Assembly (NCBI RefSeq): GCF_003231285.1
Contig: NZ_QKNS01000001.1
Location: forward strand, 558,001-622,000
Length of the DNA stretch: 64,000 nucleotides
From: Hymenobacter sediminis
GTDB taxonomy: Bacteria; Bacteroidota; Bacteroidia; Cytophagales; Hymenobacteraceae
Direction: 5' to 3'
Shown here: piece by piece, positions 17,701 through 25,519 of the stretch
Layout: each line of letters begins with the position of its first letter
How positions within the stretch are numbered: the stretch's first letter is position 1
Program-made: the position numbers and the translations under genes
The notes under the pieces: generated by a model
The model's input: only the letters and a program-made list of their open reading frames with translations
What the model was told of the DNA's origin: nothing
Database searches by the model: none

Positions 17701-17810
17701 GCGGCCAGACGGTCATTTCAGCCAGCACGGCAGCCCTGCGCCACGAATGGACGAATGGCCCAGTAAACAGAATTATCGGCTTCGGCCAGCACGAAGCGGC
17801 GCAATCCTAA
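14772..17810 (+). CDS. purL: Phosphoribosylformylglycinamidine synthase, synthetase subunit (PurS-like N-terminus fused)
   Basis: The protein has 1012 residues and makes FGAM from FGAR, ATP and glutamine-derived ammonia. It lacks a glutaminase domain, which is supplied by purQ next door. The N-terminal ~150 residues resemble the PurS-like domain of large PurL. The synthetase core has QTWSEHCKHKEFSA (near 240), VETHNSPSAIDPYGGA (near 325), a second AIRS-like half and SGKDSMKND. The start is TTG at 14772: an in-frame TAG lies at 14754-14756 and no ATG is close. Its stop overlaps the purQ start in TAATG. Members of this length are a large-type PurL separated at the glutaminase boundary. It heads the pur run. 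Confidence 0.94.
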   Translation: MDSTQRTIQLLLKPGQHDGEGQRVAEAAQRHLGLSTGRVQSTALYTVRYPVSDEQLRDFATHCLQDPVLNDVALDEFRHGSESEYKSYILVAKLPGVTDDEGISAQNALGDFLNQPLDTHTQHIFSKRLYFLEHELPESSLRRLAEELLGNKMINRFEVGPIAQIRDYTPRPGGGAESITNTVPLVGLSDEELVKLSKDNLYALNLEEMRAVRDHYTSIAEERQAAGLPQDPTDCELEIIAQTWSEHCKHKEFSAVIKYKDADTGEEFEVDSLFKTYIKNATSEVDRQLRANGNDWLIKVFSDNAGAVRINPESLFVWKVETHNSPSAIDPYGGAITGILGNNRDPLATGIGGARLLFNTNVLCFGNPEFNGTLLSNQLHPRRIFEGVRKGIEDGGNKSGVPTVNGAIVFDDRYAGKPLVYCGTGAVMPMQLAGLDSWEKKIDAQDRIIMAGGRVGKDGIHGATFSSIELDETSPATAVQIGSPITQKLAMDFLILATRRGLIKCSTDNGAGGLSSSIGELATISGGAVVELEKVPLKYPGLRPWEIFVSESQERFSLAVEPSKMEELMALGQEMEVELTDIGYFTSDGSLDVCFDGESVARIDMEFLHNGVPRKVLEAEWTKPTAQEPALPADLDYTDMLSRLLGSLNICSRESVIRQYDHEVKGRTIIKPLMGATGQAPQDAAVVRFNFESWEGVAVSNGILPRFGDLDAYHMSAGAFDEAVRQIVAVGGKLPNLSYGDGNFWSVNDNFCVPDSVYDPATNPDGKHKLAKLVRMCQALRDATAAYCIPLTSGKDSMKNDFKADGVKISVPPTVLYSMTAKIEDVRRTITSDFKQADDVVYLLGETYDELGGSEFYQLFGELGANVPKVRFEEAKALYTLMGEANEKGLIQSCHDLSDGGLAVGLAEATFGHGFGADVELPATGLGLSAQLFSESHSRFVATVAPEDVVAFEQHFGARATRLGVVTQDSQLTVRHGGQTVISASTAALRHEWTNGPVNRIIGFGQHEAAQS

Positions 17811-18844
17811 TGGAAGAACAACCCAAATTGCCGGATCTAAATACCCCCCCGCGGCCCCAACTCGACCACGGCGGCCCCATCACGGCCGCGGACGGTAGCC
17901 TGCAGGTGCTTGGCTTCAAGAGTGTGGACGCCGGTCATGAATCTACAGAGCCCCTAGGCCACTCCGCCCAGGGAGCCACTGCCAATCAGCCGGTGCGGGC
18001 CCTCATCCTGACGGGCTTCGGTATCAATTGCGAAGAGGAGTTTGCCGCCGCTTACAAGCTAGCTGGCGCTGAGCCCACCATTGTGCACCTGAACCAGGTG
18101 CTGCACGGCCACGTCAGCATCCACGACTACGACATCCTAAACTTCCCCGGTGGCTTCAGCTTTGGTGACGACCTAGGCTCGGGCGTGGTGCTGGCGAACA
18201 AGCTGCGCTACCGCAAGAATGCGGAGGGCCGTACCCTACTCGACGACATCAAGCAGTTCATTGCCAACGGCAAGTTCGTGATGGGCATCTGCAACGGCTT
18301 CCAGGTGCTGGTGAAGCTAGGCCTGCTCCCTAACCTGAGCGGCAACGTGACGCCAGAAGTAACCCTGACGCACAACGCCTCGGGCCGCTATGAAGACCGG
18401 TGGGTGCGCCTGAAAGTCAATCCTAAGTCGAACTCTCCCTTCCTGAAAGGCATCGACTCGATGGAAGTGCCCGTGCGCCACGGCGAAGGTCGCTTGATCA
18501 TCAAGGGCGAAGAAACCCTGGCTGAAATCCAGGGCCGTGCCCTAAACTGCCTGGCCTACACGGATTTTGATGGCTCGCCGACGGACGTGTACCCGCACAA
18601 CCCCAACGGTGCCGACCTCAACTGCGCCGGCCTGACCGACACCACCGGCCAGGTATTCGGGCTGATGCCGCACCCCGAGGCCTTCCTCTCGCTCTATAAT
18701 CACCCCGACTGGGCCCGACGCAAGCGCCAGAATCCCGGTCTGAGCGAGGAAGGGGATGGCCTACGCTTGTTCCGCAACATTGTGGAGCACGTGCAGAGCC
18801 AAACCGCCGCTGTTCCCCAGGAAGCCAGCCAGTTTTCATCCTAG
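17810..18844 (+). CDS. purQ: Phosphoribosylformylglycinamidine synthase, glutaminase subunit
   Basis: The protein has 344 residues from the ATG at 17810, whose A is the last base of the purL stop (TAATG), implying translational coupling. An upstream in-frame start at 17747 would lie deep inside purL. The first ~60 residues are a Pro/Gly-rich extension with no family match. The class I glutamine amidotransferase domain follows: RALILTGFGINCEEE, then nucleophile Cys in MGICNGFQVL and the His/Glu pair in PHPEAF. It releases ammonia from glutamine and channels it to PurL. At 344 residues it is longer than usual stand-alone PurQ (about 225-230) and closer to the glutaminase domain of large PurL. 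Confidence 0.93.
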   Translation: MEEQPKLPDLNTPPRPQLDHGGPITAADGSLQVLGFKSVDAGHESTEPLGHSAQGATANQPVRALILTGFGINCEEEFAAAYKLAGAEPTIVHLNQVLHGHVSIHDYDILNFPGGFSFGDDLGSGVVLANKLRYRKNAEGRTLLDDIKQFIANGKFVMGICNGFQVLVKLGLLPNLSGNVTPEVTLTHNASGRYEDRWVRLKVNPKSNSPFLKGIDSMEVPVRHGEGRLIIKGEETLAEIQGRALNCLAYTDFDGSPTDVYPHNPNGADLNCAGLTDTTGQVFGLMPHPEAFLSLYNHPDWARRKRQNPGLSEEGDGLRLFRNIVEHVQSQTAAVPQEASQFSS

Positions 18845-18890
18845 ACACCTCCGCAAGCCGCTGGCCTAGTGCCGGCCGCTACCTTGTTGT

Positions 18891-19823
18891 ATGAACACCC
18901 TCAACCACTTCGATACCCCTCAGCTCGAACTCCTGCACCGCGGCAAAGTCCGCGACTCGTACCGCGCGCCTTCTGGCGAACGGCTCATCGTGGTAACCGA
19001 CCGGCTGTCGGCCTTCGACTCGGTGCTGGAAACGCCGGTGGCCCACAAAGGCGCGGTGCTGAACGGGCTGGCGGCTTTCTGGTTCGAGAAAACCCAGCAC
19101 ATCATCCCGAACCACGTGATTTCGCTGCTCGACCCGAACGTGACGCTAGCTAAAGAGGCCGAGCCGATTCGGGTGGAGATGGTGGTGCGCAACTACCTCA
19201 CGGGCTCCATGTGGCGCGGCTACCAGAGCGGTCAGCGTACCTTCTCAGGCGTAACGGTGCCGGACGGCCTGACCAAACACCAGAAGTTCCCCGAGCCCAT
19301 CGTGACGCCTACCACTAAGGAGGAATCGGACCGCGAGATTACGCCCGAAAACCTGGTATCGGAAGGCTGGGTGTCGGCGGAGTTGTACGAGAAGATGCGG
19401 GTGAAGTCCCTGGAGCTGTTCAACTTTGCTTCGCAGTGGATGGCGGAGCGCGGCATCATCCTGGTGGATACCAAGTATGAGTTTGGCCTGCTGGATGGGG
19501 AGCTGATTCTGATTGACGAAATCCACACGCCCGATTCGTCACGGTTCTGGAGCGCCGAGGATTACGCCAAGAACCCCGAGGGCGTGGAGCAGATTGACAA
19601 GGAGTACGTTCGCCAGTGGCTGATTGCCAACAAGCAGGACGGCCAGTACCCTCGCGCCCTTACCCCCGAAGTTTCCGCCGAAGCCACCCGCCGCTACCTC
19701 GATATTTACGAGCGAATCACGGGTGCCCCGCTGCCTGCTGCCAACGACACTGCAACCGGCGGTGACGTACAGGCCCGCCTTATAGGCAACTTGGTGCAGG
19801 CTGGCATCATGCAAAAGGCCTGA
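18891..19823 (+). CDS. purC: Phosphoribosylaminoimidazole-succinocarboxamide synthase (SAICAR synthetase)
   Basis: The protein has 310 residues and joins CAIR with aspartate, using ATP. Signature segments are GKVRDSY near the N-terminus (ATP-binding lysine region), TDRLSAFDSVL, RVEMVVRNYLTGSMWRGY and LVDTKYEFGL. The length matches the long PurC form found in Bacteroidota and yeast rather than the ~237-residue E. coli form. It starts 46 bp after purQ. A TACCTTG sequence immediately upstream of the ATG could be a weak -7 box, but co-transcription with purQ is equally likely. Confidence 0.95.
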   Translation: MNTLNHFDTPQLELLHRGKVRDSYRAPSGERLIVVTDRLSAFDSVLETPVAHKGAVLNGLAAFWFEKTQHIIPNHVISLLDPNVTLAKEAEPIRVEMVVRNYLTGSMWRGYQSGQRTFSGVTVPDGLTKHQKFPEPIVTPTTKEESDREITPENLVSEGWVSAELYEKMRVKSLELFNFASQWMAERGIILVDTKYEFGLLDGELILIDEIHTPDSSRFWSAEDYAKNPEGVEQIDKEYVRQWLIANKQDGQYPRALTPEVSAEATRRYLDIYERITGAPLPAANDTATGGDVQARLIGNLVQAGIMQKA

Positions 19824-19849
19824 GCTATAAGCACTGTAAGACAAAGCCA

Positions 19850-20233
19850 ATGGACGTCGCGAAACAGAAACAACTCGTGCAAGACTACATCGAAGCGTAT
19901 AATCGCTTTGATATAGACGGCATGTTGCGCCAGCTGCACGAGGACGTAGTCTTCCGCAACGTTTCCAACGGTGAAGTAAACCTGACCTTGACAGGTAAGG
20001 AAGCCTTCCTACAGCAGGCTCAGCAAGCTTTGCAGTACTTCACCCAGCGTGAGCAGCGCGTCACCGACTGGCAAGTAGCCGACAGCCGCGTGGAGGTCCT
20101 TCTGGACTATACCGCCGTTGCCGCAATGGATTTTCCTACTGGCCTAAAGGCCGGTGACACACTACAACTGCAGGGCAAGTCCGTTTTTCAGTTTGCTGAT
20201 GGGCTGATTATTTCCATCGATGACATCAGCTAG
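19850..20233 (+). CDS. Nuclear transport factor 2 (SnoaL-like) family protein
   Basis: The protein has 127 residues. The pattern VQDYIEAYNRFDIDGMLRQL, followed by DVVFRN and a C-terminal GKSVFQFADGLIISIDD, is typical of the SnoaL/NTF2-like alpha+beta cone fold. There is no signal peptide. These small domains act as isomerases, hydrolases or ligand pockets, and nothing here fixes a substrate. The gene sits between purC and purD on the same strand with gaps of 26 and 28 bp, so it is almost surely co-transcribed with purine genes. It has no known purine function. The location may be accidental, or point to an accessory role in handling an unstable intermediate (speculative). Confidence 0.8.
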   Translation: MDVAKQKQLVQDYIEAYNRFDIDGMLRQLHEDVVFRNVSNGEVNLTLTGKEAFLQQAQQALQYFTQREQRVTDWQVADSRVEVLLDYTAVAAMDFPTGLKAGDTLQLQGKSVFQFADGLIISIDDIS

Positions 20234-20261
20234 ACGCATCGTAGCCTAACTACCTATTCCT

Positions 20262-21545
20262 TTGAGCAACAGTAATAAAACCATAGTACTCCTCGGCGGC
20301 GGGGCCCGTGAACACGCTATGGCGTGGAAGCTGACCCGCGACGGGGCTACCGTGCACGTGCTGCCCGGCAACGGCGGCATTCCGAACAGCCACCCCGAAA
20401 TCAGCGCTACCGACTTTCCAGCCATCGAGAGCTTCTGCGAAGCCAACGGCGTGAAGCTGATTGTGGTGGGTCCCGAAGCTCCGTTGGCGGCGGGCGTGAC
20501 GGATTACTTCACTGGTTCCGACATCCGAGTGTTTGGCCCCAGCCGGGCTGGTGCAACGTTGGAAAGCTCTAAGGTGTGGTCGAAGGACTTTATGCGGCGG
20601 CATGGGGTAGCAACCGCTATGTCGTGGCAGTACCGCAGCGACAAGCTCGAGGAGGCTCGCGCCAAAGCCACTGAGCTGGATGGGCAGGTAGTAGTGAAGT
20701 ACGATGGGCTAGCAGCTGGTAAAGGCGTGTACGTGTGTTCTTCCATTGAAGAAGCGCAAGCCGCGCTCGACGACCTGCAAGCTCAGCACACCGGCTGGTT
20801 TAGCTTCCTGCTGGAAGAAAAGCTGACTGGCCCCGAAATCAGCATCATTGGCGTAACCGATGGTAACCGCGTGCGGCTACTGGCTCCATCCCAGGACCAC
20901 AAGCAACTGCTGGCCGGCGACCAAGGCCCGAACACCGGCGGCATGGGCGCTTACTGCCCCGTGCCTTTCGCCGACGACAACGTACTGGCCGCCATTCGTA
21001 CCAGCATCGTGGACCCTACCTTGCTAGGATTGCAAAACGAACAATTTGACTTCAAGGGCTTCCTGTATTTCGGCATCATGCTCACGCCTCAGGGGCCAAA
21101 GCTGCTGGAATACAACGTCCGCCTCGGCGACCCGGAAGCGGAAGTACTGCTGCCGGCCCTGGAAAGCAGCCTGCTAGAACTCATTGAAGCCACTTTGGAT
21201 GGTACGCTTCAGCAAACAGTAGTGCACCAACGTCGTGGGTATTATGTGGGGGTAGTATTGGCTTCAGGCGGCTACCCCGCGGCTCAATTCCCTACCGGAT
21301 TCCCCATTACTGGCCTGGACCAACTGCACCCCAGCATCTTGGCTTTCCACGGCGCTACCCGCAAGCAGGACGGGGAACTGGTGACTAGTGGCGGCCGGGT
21401 GATGGTGCTGGTTGGGCACGGTAACGAGCTGGAAGATGCAGTGAGCCACGTGTATCGGGAAGTAGAAAGAGTTAAATTTAAGGATGTGTACATCCGTACC
21501 GATATCGGCCAGCGGCCGGAACCGACCCTTGCAGGAAACTGGTAA
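20262..21545 (+). CDS. purD: Phosphoribosylamine--glycine ligase (GAR synthetase)
   Basis: The protein has 427 residues, ATP-grasp family. It joins phosphoribosylamine and glycine in the second step of purine synthesis. The N-terminal Rossmann segment is VLLGGGAREHAMAWKL. ATP-grasp motifs are VVKYDGLAAGKGVYV and PNTGGMGAYCPVP, with metal ligands in LLEYNVRLGDPEAEVLLP. The start is TTG at 20262, placing GGGAREHA at the position usual for the family. It lies 28 bp after the NTF2-like gene and overlaps or abuts purN. All expected motifs are present. Confidence 0.95.
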   Translation: MSNSNKTIVLLGGGAREHAMAWKLTRDGATVHVLPGNGGIPNSHPEISATDFPAIESFCEANGVKLIVVGPEAPLAAGVTDYFTGSDIRVFGPSRAGATLESSKVWSKDFMRRHGVATAMSWQYRSDKLEEARAKATELDGQVVVKYDGLAAGKGVYVCSSIEEAQAALDDLQAQHTGWFSFLLEEKLTGPEISIIGVTDGNRVRLLAPSQDHKQLLAGDQGPNTGGMGAYCPVPFADDNVLAAIRTSIVDPTLLGLQNEQFDFKGFLYFGIMLTPQGPKLLEYNVRLGDPEAEVLLPALESSLLELIEATLDGTLQQTVVHQRRGYYVGVVLASGGYPAAQFPTGFPITGLDQLHPSILAFHGATRKQDGELVTSGGRVMVLVGHGNELEDAVSHVYREVERVKFKDVYIRTDIGQRPEPTLAGNW

Positions 21546-22245
21546 CCATAGCATCCGCAAACAGCGCCTGGCTATTTTGTTGTCGGGTCGGGGCTCCAAC
21601 ATGGTGGCCCTGGTAAAGGCCGTGCAACACGGAGTGTTGCAGAACCTGGCCGAGGTAGCCGTGGTGTTCAGCAACAAGCCTGATGCTCCTGGCCTAGAAA
21701 CCGCAGCAGCCCTGGGCTGTACTACCGCCAGCCTCAGCAGCCAGGGGCGCAAGCGGACGGAGTTCGATGCTGAAGTAGTTGAAGTGCTAAACCAATGCCA
21801 ACCCGATTACGTGGTGTTGGCTGGTTACATGCGCATTCTGTCGCCGACGTTCATTCGGGCGTTTGCAGGCCGTATCCTCAACATTCACCCCGCCGATACG
21901 CACCAACACCAAGGCCTGCACGCCTACGAATGGGCTTTTGAAAATCAACTGTCGGAAACCAAAATAACGGTGCATTTGGTTGATGAGGGCCTGGACACCG
22001 GACCCATTCTCGCCCAGCACCCTGTCAACTTACAGGGCGCTGATACTCTGGCAGAAGTGGAGCGCCGTGGCCTAGCAGTGGAGCACTTTCTCTACGCCGA
22101 TACTCTAGCCCATCTTATTAAAGGTGAGCTGCCCTTGCACACTCCTGAAACAGCAGCTGCGGCCGCCGTTTCAGCTTCCACCACCGATCCTCTATTGCCT
22201 CTCGCCGCTGGTTCTTCTCCGCAAGGAAAGGAAGATGCGGGTTAG
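21529..22245 (+). CDS. purN: Phosphoribosylglycinamide formyltransferase
   Basis: It transfers the formyl group of 10-formyltetrahydrofolate to GAR. The N-terminus RLAILLSGRGSNM and the catalytic Asn and His of NIHP are present, and the Asp lies in DEGLDTGPIL. The loop after NIHP reads ADTHQHQGLHAYEWA instead of the common SLLPxxxG form, so this is a divergent member. The start is uncertain. The TTG at 21529 gives 13 residues ahead of RLAIL and a 17-bp overlap with purD. The ATG at 21484 would give a 62-bp overlap and 28 extra residues. I prefer 21529 because three neighbours also use TTG. A C-terminal ~35-residue Ala/Ser/Pro-rich tail is not part of the family. Confidence 0.88.
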   Translation: MQETGNHSIRKQRLAILLSGRGSNMVALVKAVQHGVLQNLAEVAVVFSNKPDAPGLETAAALGCTTASLSSQGRKRTEFDAEVVEVLNQCQPDYVVLAGYMRILSPTFIRAFAGRILNIHPADTHQHQGLHAYEWAFENQLSETKITVHLVDEGLDTGPILAQHPVNLQGADTLAEVERRGLAVEHFLYADTLAHLIKGELPLHTPETAAAAAVSASTTDPLLPLAAGSSPQGKEDAG

Positions 22246-22350
22246 GCCGCTTACCCTCCTCAACCCAGGAAAGCCCGGTGCCTTCCAGGAGTCACACTAA
22301 CCACCCCGGTAGCGGGCTTCCCTGCTCACTACCACTTCCTGATACTTCCC

Positions 22351-23859
22351 ATGTGCGGAATTGTAGGTTTTTACGGCCCCGATGACGTTGCTCACGACAT
22401 CGTATTTGGTCTGACGGCGCTCCAGCACCGCGGCCAAGATGCGGCTGGCATAGCCACCTTCGACGATAATTTTCACCTCTGCAAAGGCAACGGCCTGATA
22501 TCGGATGTGTTTAAACCTAAGCAGCTCAAGAAGCTGAAAGGCAACATCGGCATCGGTCATGCGCGCTACACCACCCAGGGCTCCGGAGATGCGGAACTGG
22601 CGCAGCCGTTTACTACCAGCTACCCCTTTGGGTTGGCCATGGTGCACAACGGCAACGTCATCAACTTCCGCTCGGCTGCCAAGCGCCTGCACGAGAAGTA
22701 CCACGTGTTGCCCAAAACCAGCAACGACTTGGAGCTCATCATGTACACCTTCGCCTCGGAGCTGCGCTTGAAAAACCTCGACAACCTCTCGGTTATCGAT
22801 ATTTTCGATGCGGTGGAAACGACGCAGGAGCTGGTGAAAGGAGCTTACGCTACCATTACTGTCATTGCCGGGCACGGCCTGCTGGCCTTCAACGATCCGC
22901 TGGGCATCCGGCCGCTGGTGCTGGGCCGCCGCGACACGGAAAATGGTCCTATCTACGCCTTCGCCTCGGAAAGCACCTGCTTCGATTACCTAGGTTTCGA
23001 GTTTATCAAGAATGTAGGCCCCGGTCAGGCTATCTTTATTGATAAGGACTTCAAGGTGCACTACAAGAACCCCTACGCCCAGCCAAAGGCGTTCTGCGTG
23101 TTCGAGCACATCTATTTCGCCCGCGAAGACTCTACCATCCACGGCCGCCTAGTGGCCCGGGAACGGGTGCGTCTGGGCAAGATGCTAGCCAAAAAAGTCA
23201 TTGCCTCGGGCATTCAGCCCGATATGGTGATTGACGTACCGTCGTCGGGGTACTTCTCGGCCTCTGGTCTGGCAGAAGCTATTGGCGTGCCTTACCGCCG
23301 GGCGCTGGTGAAGAACAACCACATGGGTCGTTCTTTCATTGTAAGCAGCCAGGCCGGCCGCGAGGACATTGTGAAGAAGAAGCTGAACCCCATCCGGGAG
23401 TTTGTGGAGGGTAAGAAGATTGCCGTAGTTGATGATAGTATTGTGCGCGGCACTACCTCTCGGCGCATCGTGCGCATCCTGCGCGAGGCTGGCGCGGCAG
23501 AGGTGTACTTTATCAGCAGTGCCCCGCCTATCATTGCACCGTGCATCTACGGCATTGATATGGCCATGAGCACCGAGCTGATTGCGGCCAATTACACTGA
23601 GGAGGAAATCTGCCGTTACATTGAGGCTGATAAGGTTATCTATCAGTCGATTGAGGACCTGCAAGAGCTGTTCTCAGAAGCGAAGGGCCACGGCGGCAAC
23701 TGCTTTGCGTGCTTCACTGGCAAGTACCCTACTGGCGACGTGACTAAGTACCTGCGTCACATTCAGGAGGAGCGCCAAAGTCACCGCGCCGACAAAAAAG
23801 GCGACTCATCTGCTTTGCCTTCCGTCAGCGCCAAGGCCCCTGCGCCCACCGAGCATTAG
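22351..23859 (+). CDS. purF: Amidophosphoribosyltransferase (PRPP-glutamine)
   Basis: The protein has 502 residues and makes phosphoribosylamine from PRPP and glutamine, the committed step of purine synthesis. Processing of Met1 exposes the N-terminal nucleophile Cys2 (MCGIVGFYG), with no propeptide. The glutaminase domain carries GIGHARYTT and MVHNGNV. The phosphoribosyltransferase domain carries VDVPSSGYFSASG and the PRPP motif VVDDSIVRGTTS. Four cysteines are scattered in the C-terminal region, including one in ICRYIEAD and the NCFACFTG pair. Whether they bind an Fe-S cluster is not clear. It starts 105 bp after purN and ends before a double hairpin that separates it from purM. Confidence 0.95.
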   Translation: MCGIVGFYGPDDVAHDIVFGLTALQHRGQDAAGIATFDDNFHLCKGNGLISDVFKPKQLKKLKGNIGIGHARYTTQGSGDAELAQPFTTSYPFGLAMVHNGNVINFRSAAKRLHEKYHVLPKTSNDLELIMYTFASELRLKNLDNLSVIDIFDAVETTQELVKGAYATITVIAGHGLLAFNDPLGIRPLVLGRRDTENGPIYAFASESTCFDYLGFEFIKNVGPGQAIFIDKDFKVHYKNPYAQPKAFCVFEHIYFAREDSTIHGRLVARERVRLGKMLAKKVIASGIQPDMVIDVPSSGYFSASGLAEAIGVPYRRALVKNNHMGRSFIVSSQAGREDIVKKKLNPIREFVEGKKIAVVDDSIVRGTTSRRIVRILREAGAAEVYFISSAPPIIAPCIYGIDMAMSTELIAANYTEEEICRYIEADKVIYQSIEDLQELFSEAKGHGGNCFACFTGKYPTGDVTKYLRHIQEERQSHRADKKGDSSALPSVSAKAPAPTEH

Positions 23860-23869
23860 AATGTTGAGC

Positions 23870-23999
23870 GGCTTAGAGTAAGGCTATAAGCTAATTCCTC
23901 TCTTCCGGTAAGAGGTAAGAAAGGAGCTAGCTTGTAGCCTTACTCTAAGCCATTCAGTGCCAATTAACCACCTCTACCCTCTCTTCAGGGAAAGAGAGG
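23870..23999 (+). repeat. Two tandem hairpins between purF and purM
   Basis: The 24-bp arms 23870-23893 and 23928-23951 are inverted copies with one mismatch and enclose an inner CCTCT/AGAGG stem. A second hairpin, CCTCTCTT (23978-23985) / AAGAGAGG (23992-23999), follows. The words TTCCTCTCTT and CTAGCTT recur in both. It may be a terminator, a processing site or an attenuator for purM, or a mobile extragenic palindrome. No T-run follows. Confidence 0.65.
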
Positions 24000-24030
24000 A
24001 ACTAGTTTCTAGCTTTACATAGCTCTCCAT

Positions 24031-25134
24031 ATGTCCTCTGACTTCAAAGCCACCGCCGGCTATTCCATTGAAGAAGGCAACGCCGCTTCCAAGAACGCCT
24101 ACCACTGGGCCCAGAAAACTTTCTCGACCCGCGCGGGTAAGCCCGGCGAGCCGGCTCAGGACCTAGCCGGAGGCTTCTCTAATGAAATTCGGTTTGGCAG
24201 TGAGCGACTGGGCATCGGCTCCGATGGTATCGGGACTAAGATTGAGGTAGCAGAGCGCACGGACCGCTACGATACGCTGGGCTACGACCTGATTGCTATG
24301 GTGGCCGACGACCTGGTAGTGGCTGGCTTCGTGCCTACCAACCTGTCGAACATCATCGATGTGAACACGCTCAATTACGAGGTGGTAGATGAACTGATGC
24401 GCGGTCTGCACGACGCGGCCCAATTCAGCCAGATTGCCGTGACAGGCGGTGAAATAGCCGAGCTGGGCAACCGCATCGGGGGCTACCCCGGCGCCCGCAT
24501 GAACTTCAACTGGTGCTCGACGGCTATAGGAGTGCTACACCCCAGCCTGGAGCGCCCTCTGAGCGGCGCCAACGTGCGTGCTGGGCAGGCAGTGGTGGCG
24601 CTTCGGTCGCCCTCATTTCGCTCTAACGGCTATTCTCTAGCCCGCCGTGCCCTCACCAAAGCCTTTGGCGAAGCTTGGCATACAGCACCCTACACCGGCC
24701 CCGACGCCGATGAAATGGGCCATACTTGGGGCGAAGTAATGCTGGCTCCCTCCCTCATCTTTTCGTCTGGTGTGGCAGCGGTGTTGGATGCCGGCTTACC
24801 CTTGCGTGCGGCCGCACACATCACCGGCGGCGGCATTGCCGACAACTTCAAGCGCGTGCTCAAAAACGGTGTAGGCGCCGAGCTGGATAACCTCTTCGAG
24901 CCCCTGCCCGCCATGCAGCAACTGGCCGAGCTGGCCGGCATCACACCCACGGAAGCCTACCTCTACTGGAACATGGGCAACGGCATGCTGCTCGTCACTG
25001 AAGAAGCTCAGGCCGAAGCCGTAGCCGAAACCCTGCGCAGCCATGGTTATCAAGCCCAGGTAGCTGGTCGCATTACTTCGGAAACCGATGTGGTGCTGCG
25101 CGTTGGAGCGGGAGAGTTGCGCTACGAAGGCTAA
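24031..25134 (+). CDS. purM: Phosphoribosylformylglycinamidine cyclo-ligase (AIR synthetase)
   Basis: The protein has 367 residues. It closes the imidazole ring of FGAM to AIR with ATP, taking the product of PurL/PurQ. Family marks are GSDGIGTKIEVA, the aspartate cluster in MVADDLVVAG, VTGGEIAEL, the RSNGYSLARRAL loop and ITGGGIADNFKRVL. The N-terminus is about 15-20 residues longer than short bacterial PurM, as usual in Bacteroidota. It ends the nucleotide block and is closed by a 21-bp perfect hairpin shared with the convergent HMA gene. Confidence 0.95.
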   Translation: MSSDFKATAGYSIEEGNAASKNAYHWAQKTFSTRAGKPGEPAQDLAGGFSNEIRFGSERLGIGSDGIGTKIEVAERTDRYDTLGYDLIAMVADDLVVAGFVPTNLSNIIDVNTLNYEVVDELMRGLHDAAQFSQIAVTGGEIAELGNRIGGYPGARMNFNWCSTAIGVLHPSLERPLSGANVRAGQAVVALRSPSFRSNGYSLARRALTKAFGEAWHTAPYTGPDADEMGHTWGEVMLAPSLIFSSGVAAVLDAGLPLRAAAHITGGGIADNFKRVLKNGVGAELDNLFEPLPAMQQLAELAGITPTEAYLYWNMGNGMLLVTEEAQAEAVAETLRSHGYQAQVAGRITSETDVVLRVGAGELRYEG

Positions 25135-25156
25135 GCCAATACCTATATTGGGGAAT

Positions 25157-25201
25157 AAAACGAACGTCCTGCTGCGCTTAGCGCAGCAGGACGTTCGTTT
25201 T
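25157..25201. terminator. Perfect 21-bp bidirectional terminator between purM and the HMA gene
   Basis: The arms 25157-25177 and 25181-25201 are fully complementary around loop TTA, with A-run and T-run at the ends of the stem. It starts 22 bp after the purM stop and 23 bp from the convergent HMA stop, so it can serve both transcripts. Confidence 0.9.
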
Positions 25202-25224
25202 AAAATCAGTCGTTACGCGGCCCA

Positions 25225-25440
25225 TCAAGCAGCTACGGGCTCAATATCAAACCCCGCTTGCGACACGGACTTCATAATCAGCTCGGGAATGGGGTTTTCG
25301 CCCTCTACCGTTAGGATTTTGTCGGCACTATTGGTATCCACGCTCCACTTTTCCACGCTGGCTTCGGCGTCGAGGAAAGGCGTGACGGCGCGCACACAGT
25401 TGGCGCAGTTGATGGTGGTTTTGAATTTCAGGGTTGACAT
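25225..25440 (-). CDS. Heavy-metal-associated (HMA) domain protein, CopZ-like
   Basis: The protein has 71 residues, a single ferredoxin-like HMA domain. The metal site is Cys12 and Cys15 in INCANCVRAV. The C-terminal half (ENPIPELIMKSVSQAGFDIEP) matches the last strand and helix. The usual Met before the first Cys (MxCxxC) is replaced by Ile-Asn, so metal preference is uncertain; copper or another soft metal is likely. It is cytoplasmic and stand-alone. Neither a copper ATPase nor a regulator lies next to it. A TAATTTTG box about 80 bp upstream is a likely promoter. Confidence 0.85.
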   Translation of the reverse strand: MSTLKFKTTINCANCVRAVTPFLDAEASVEKWSVDTNSADKILTVEGENPIPELIMKSVSQAGFDIEPVAA

Positions 25441-25519
25441 GGGAAGTAGGTTCTAGGCCACTGCAGGGGGTAGGGATGCTGGCAGCGGCAAGTGAGTTGC
25501 TGTAACAACGAATACGAAA

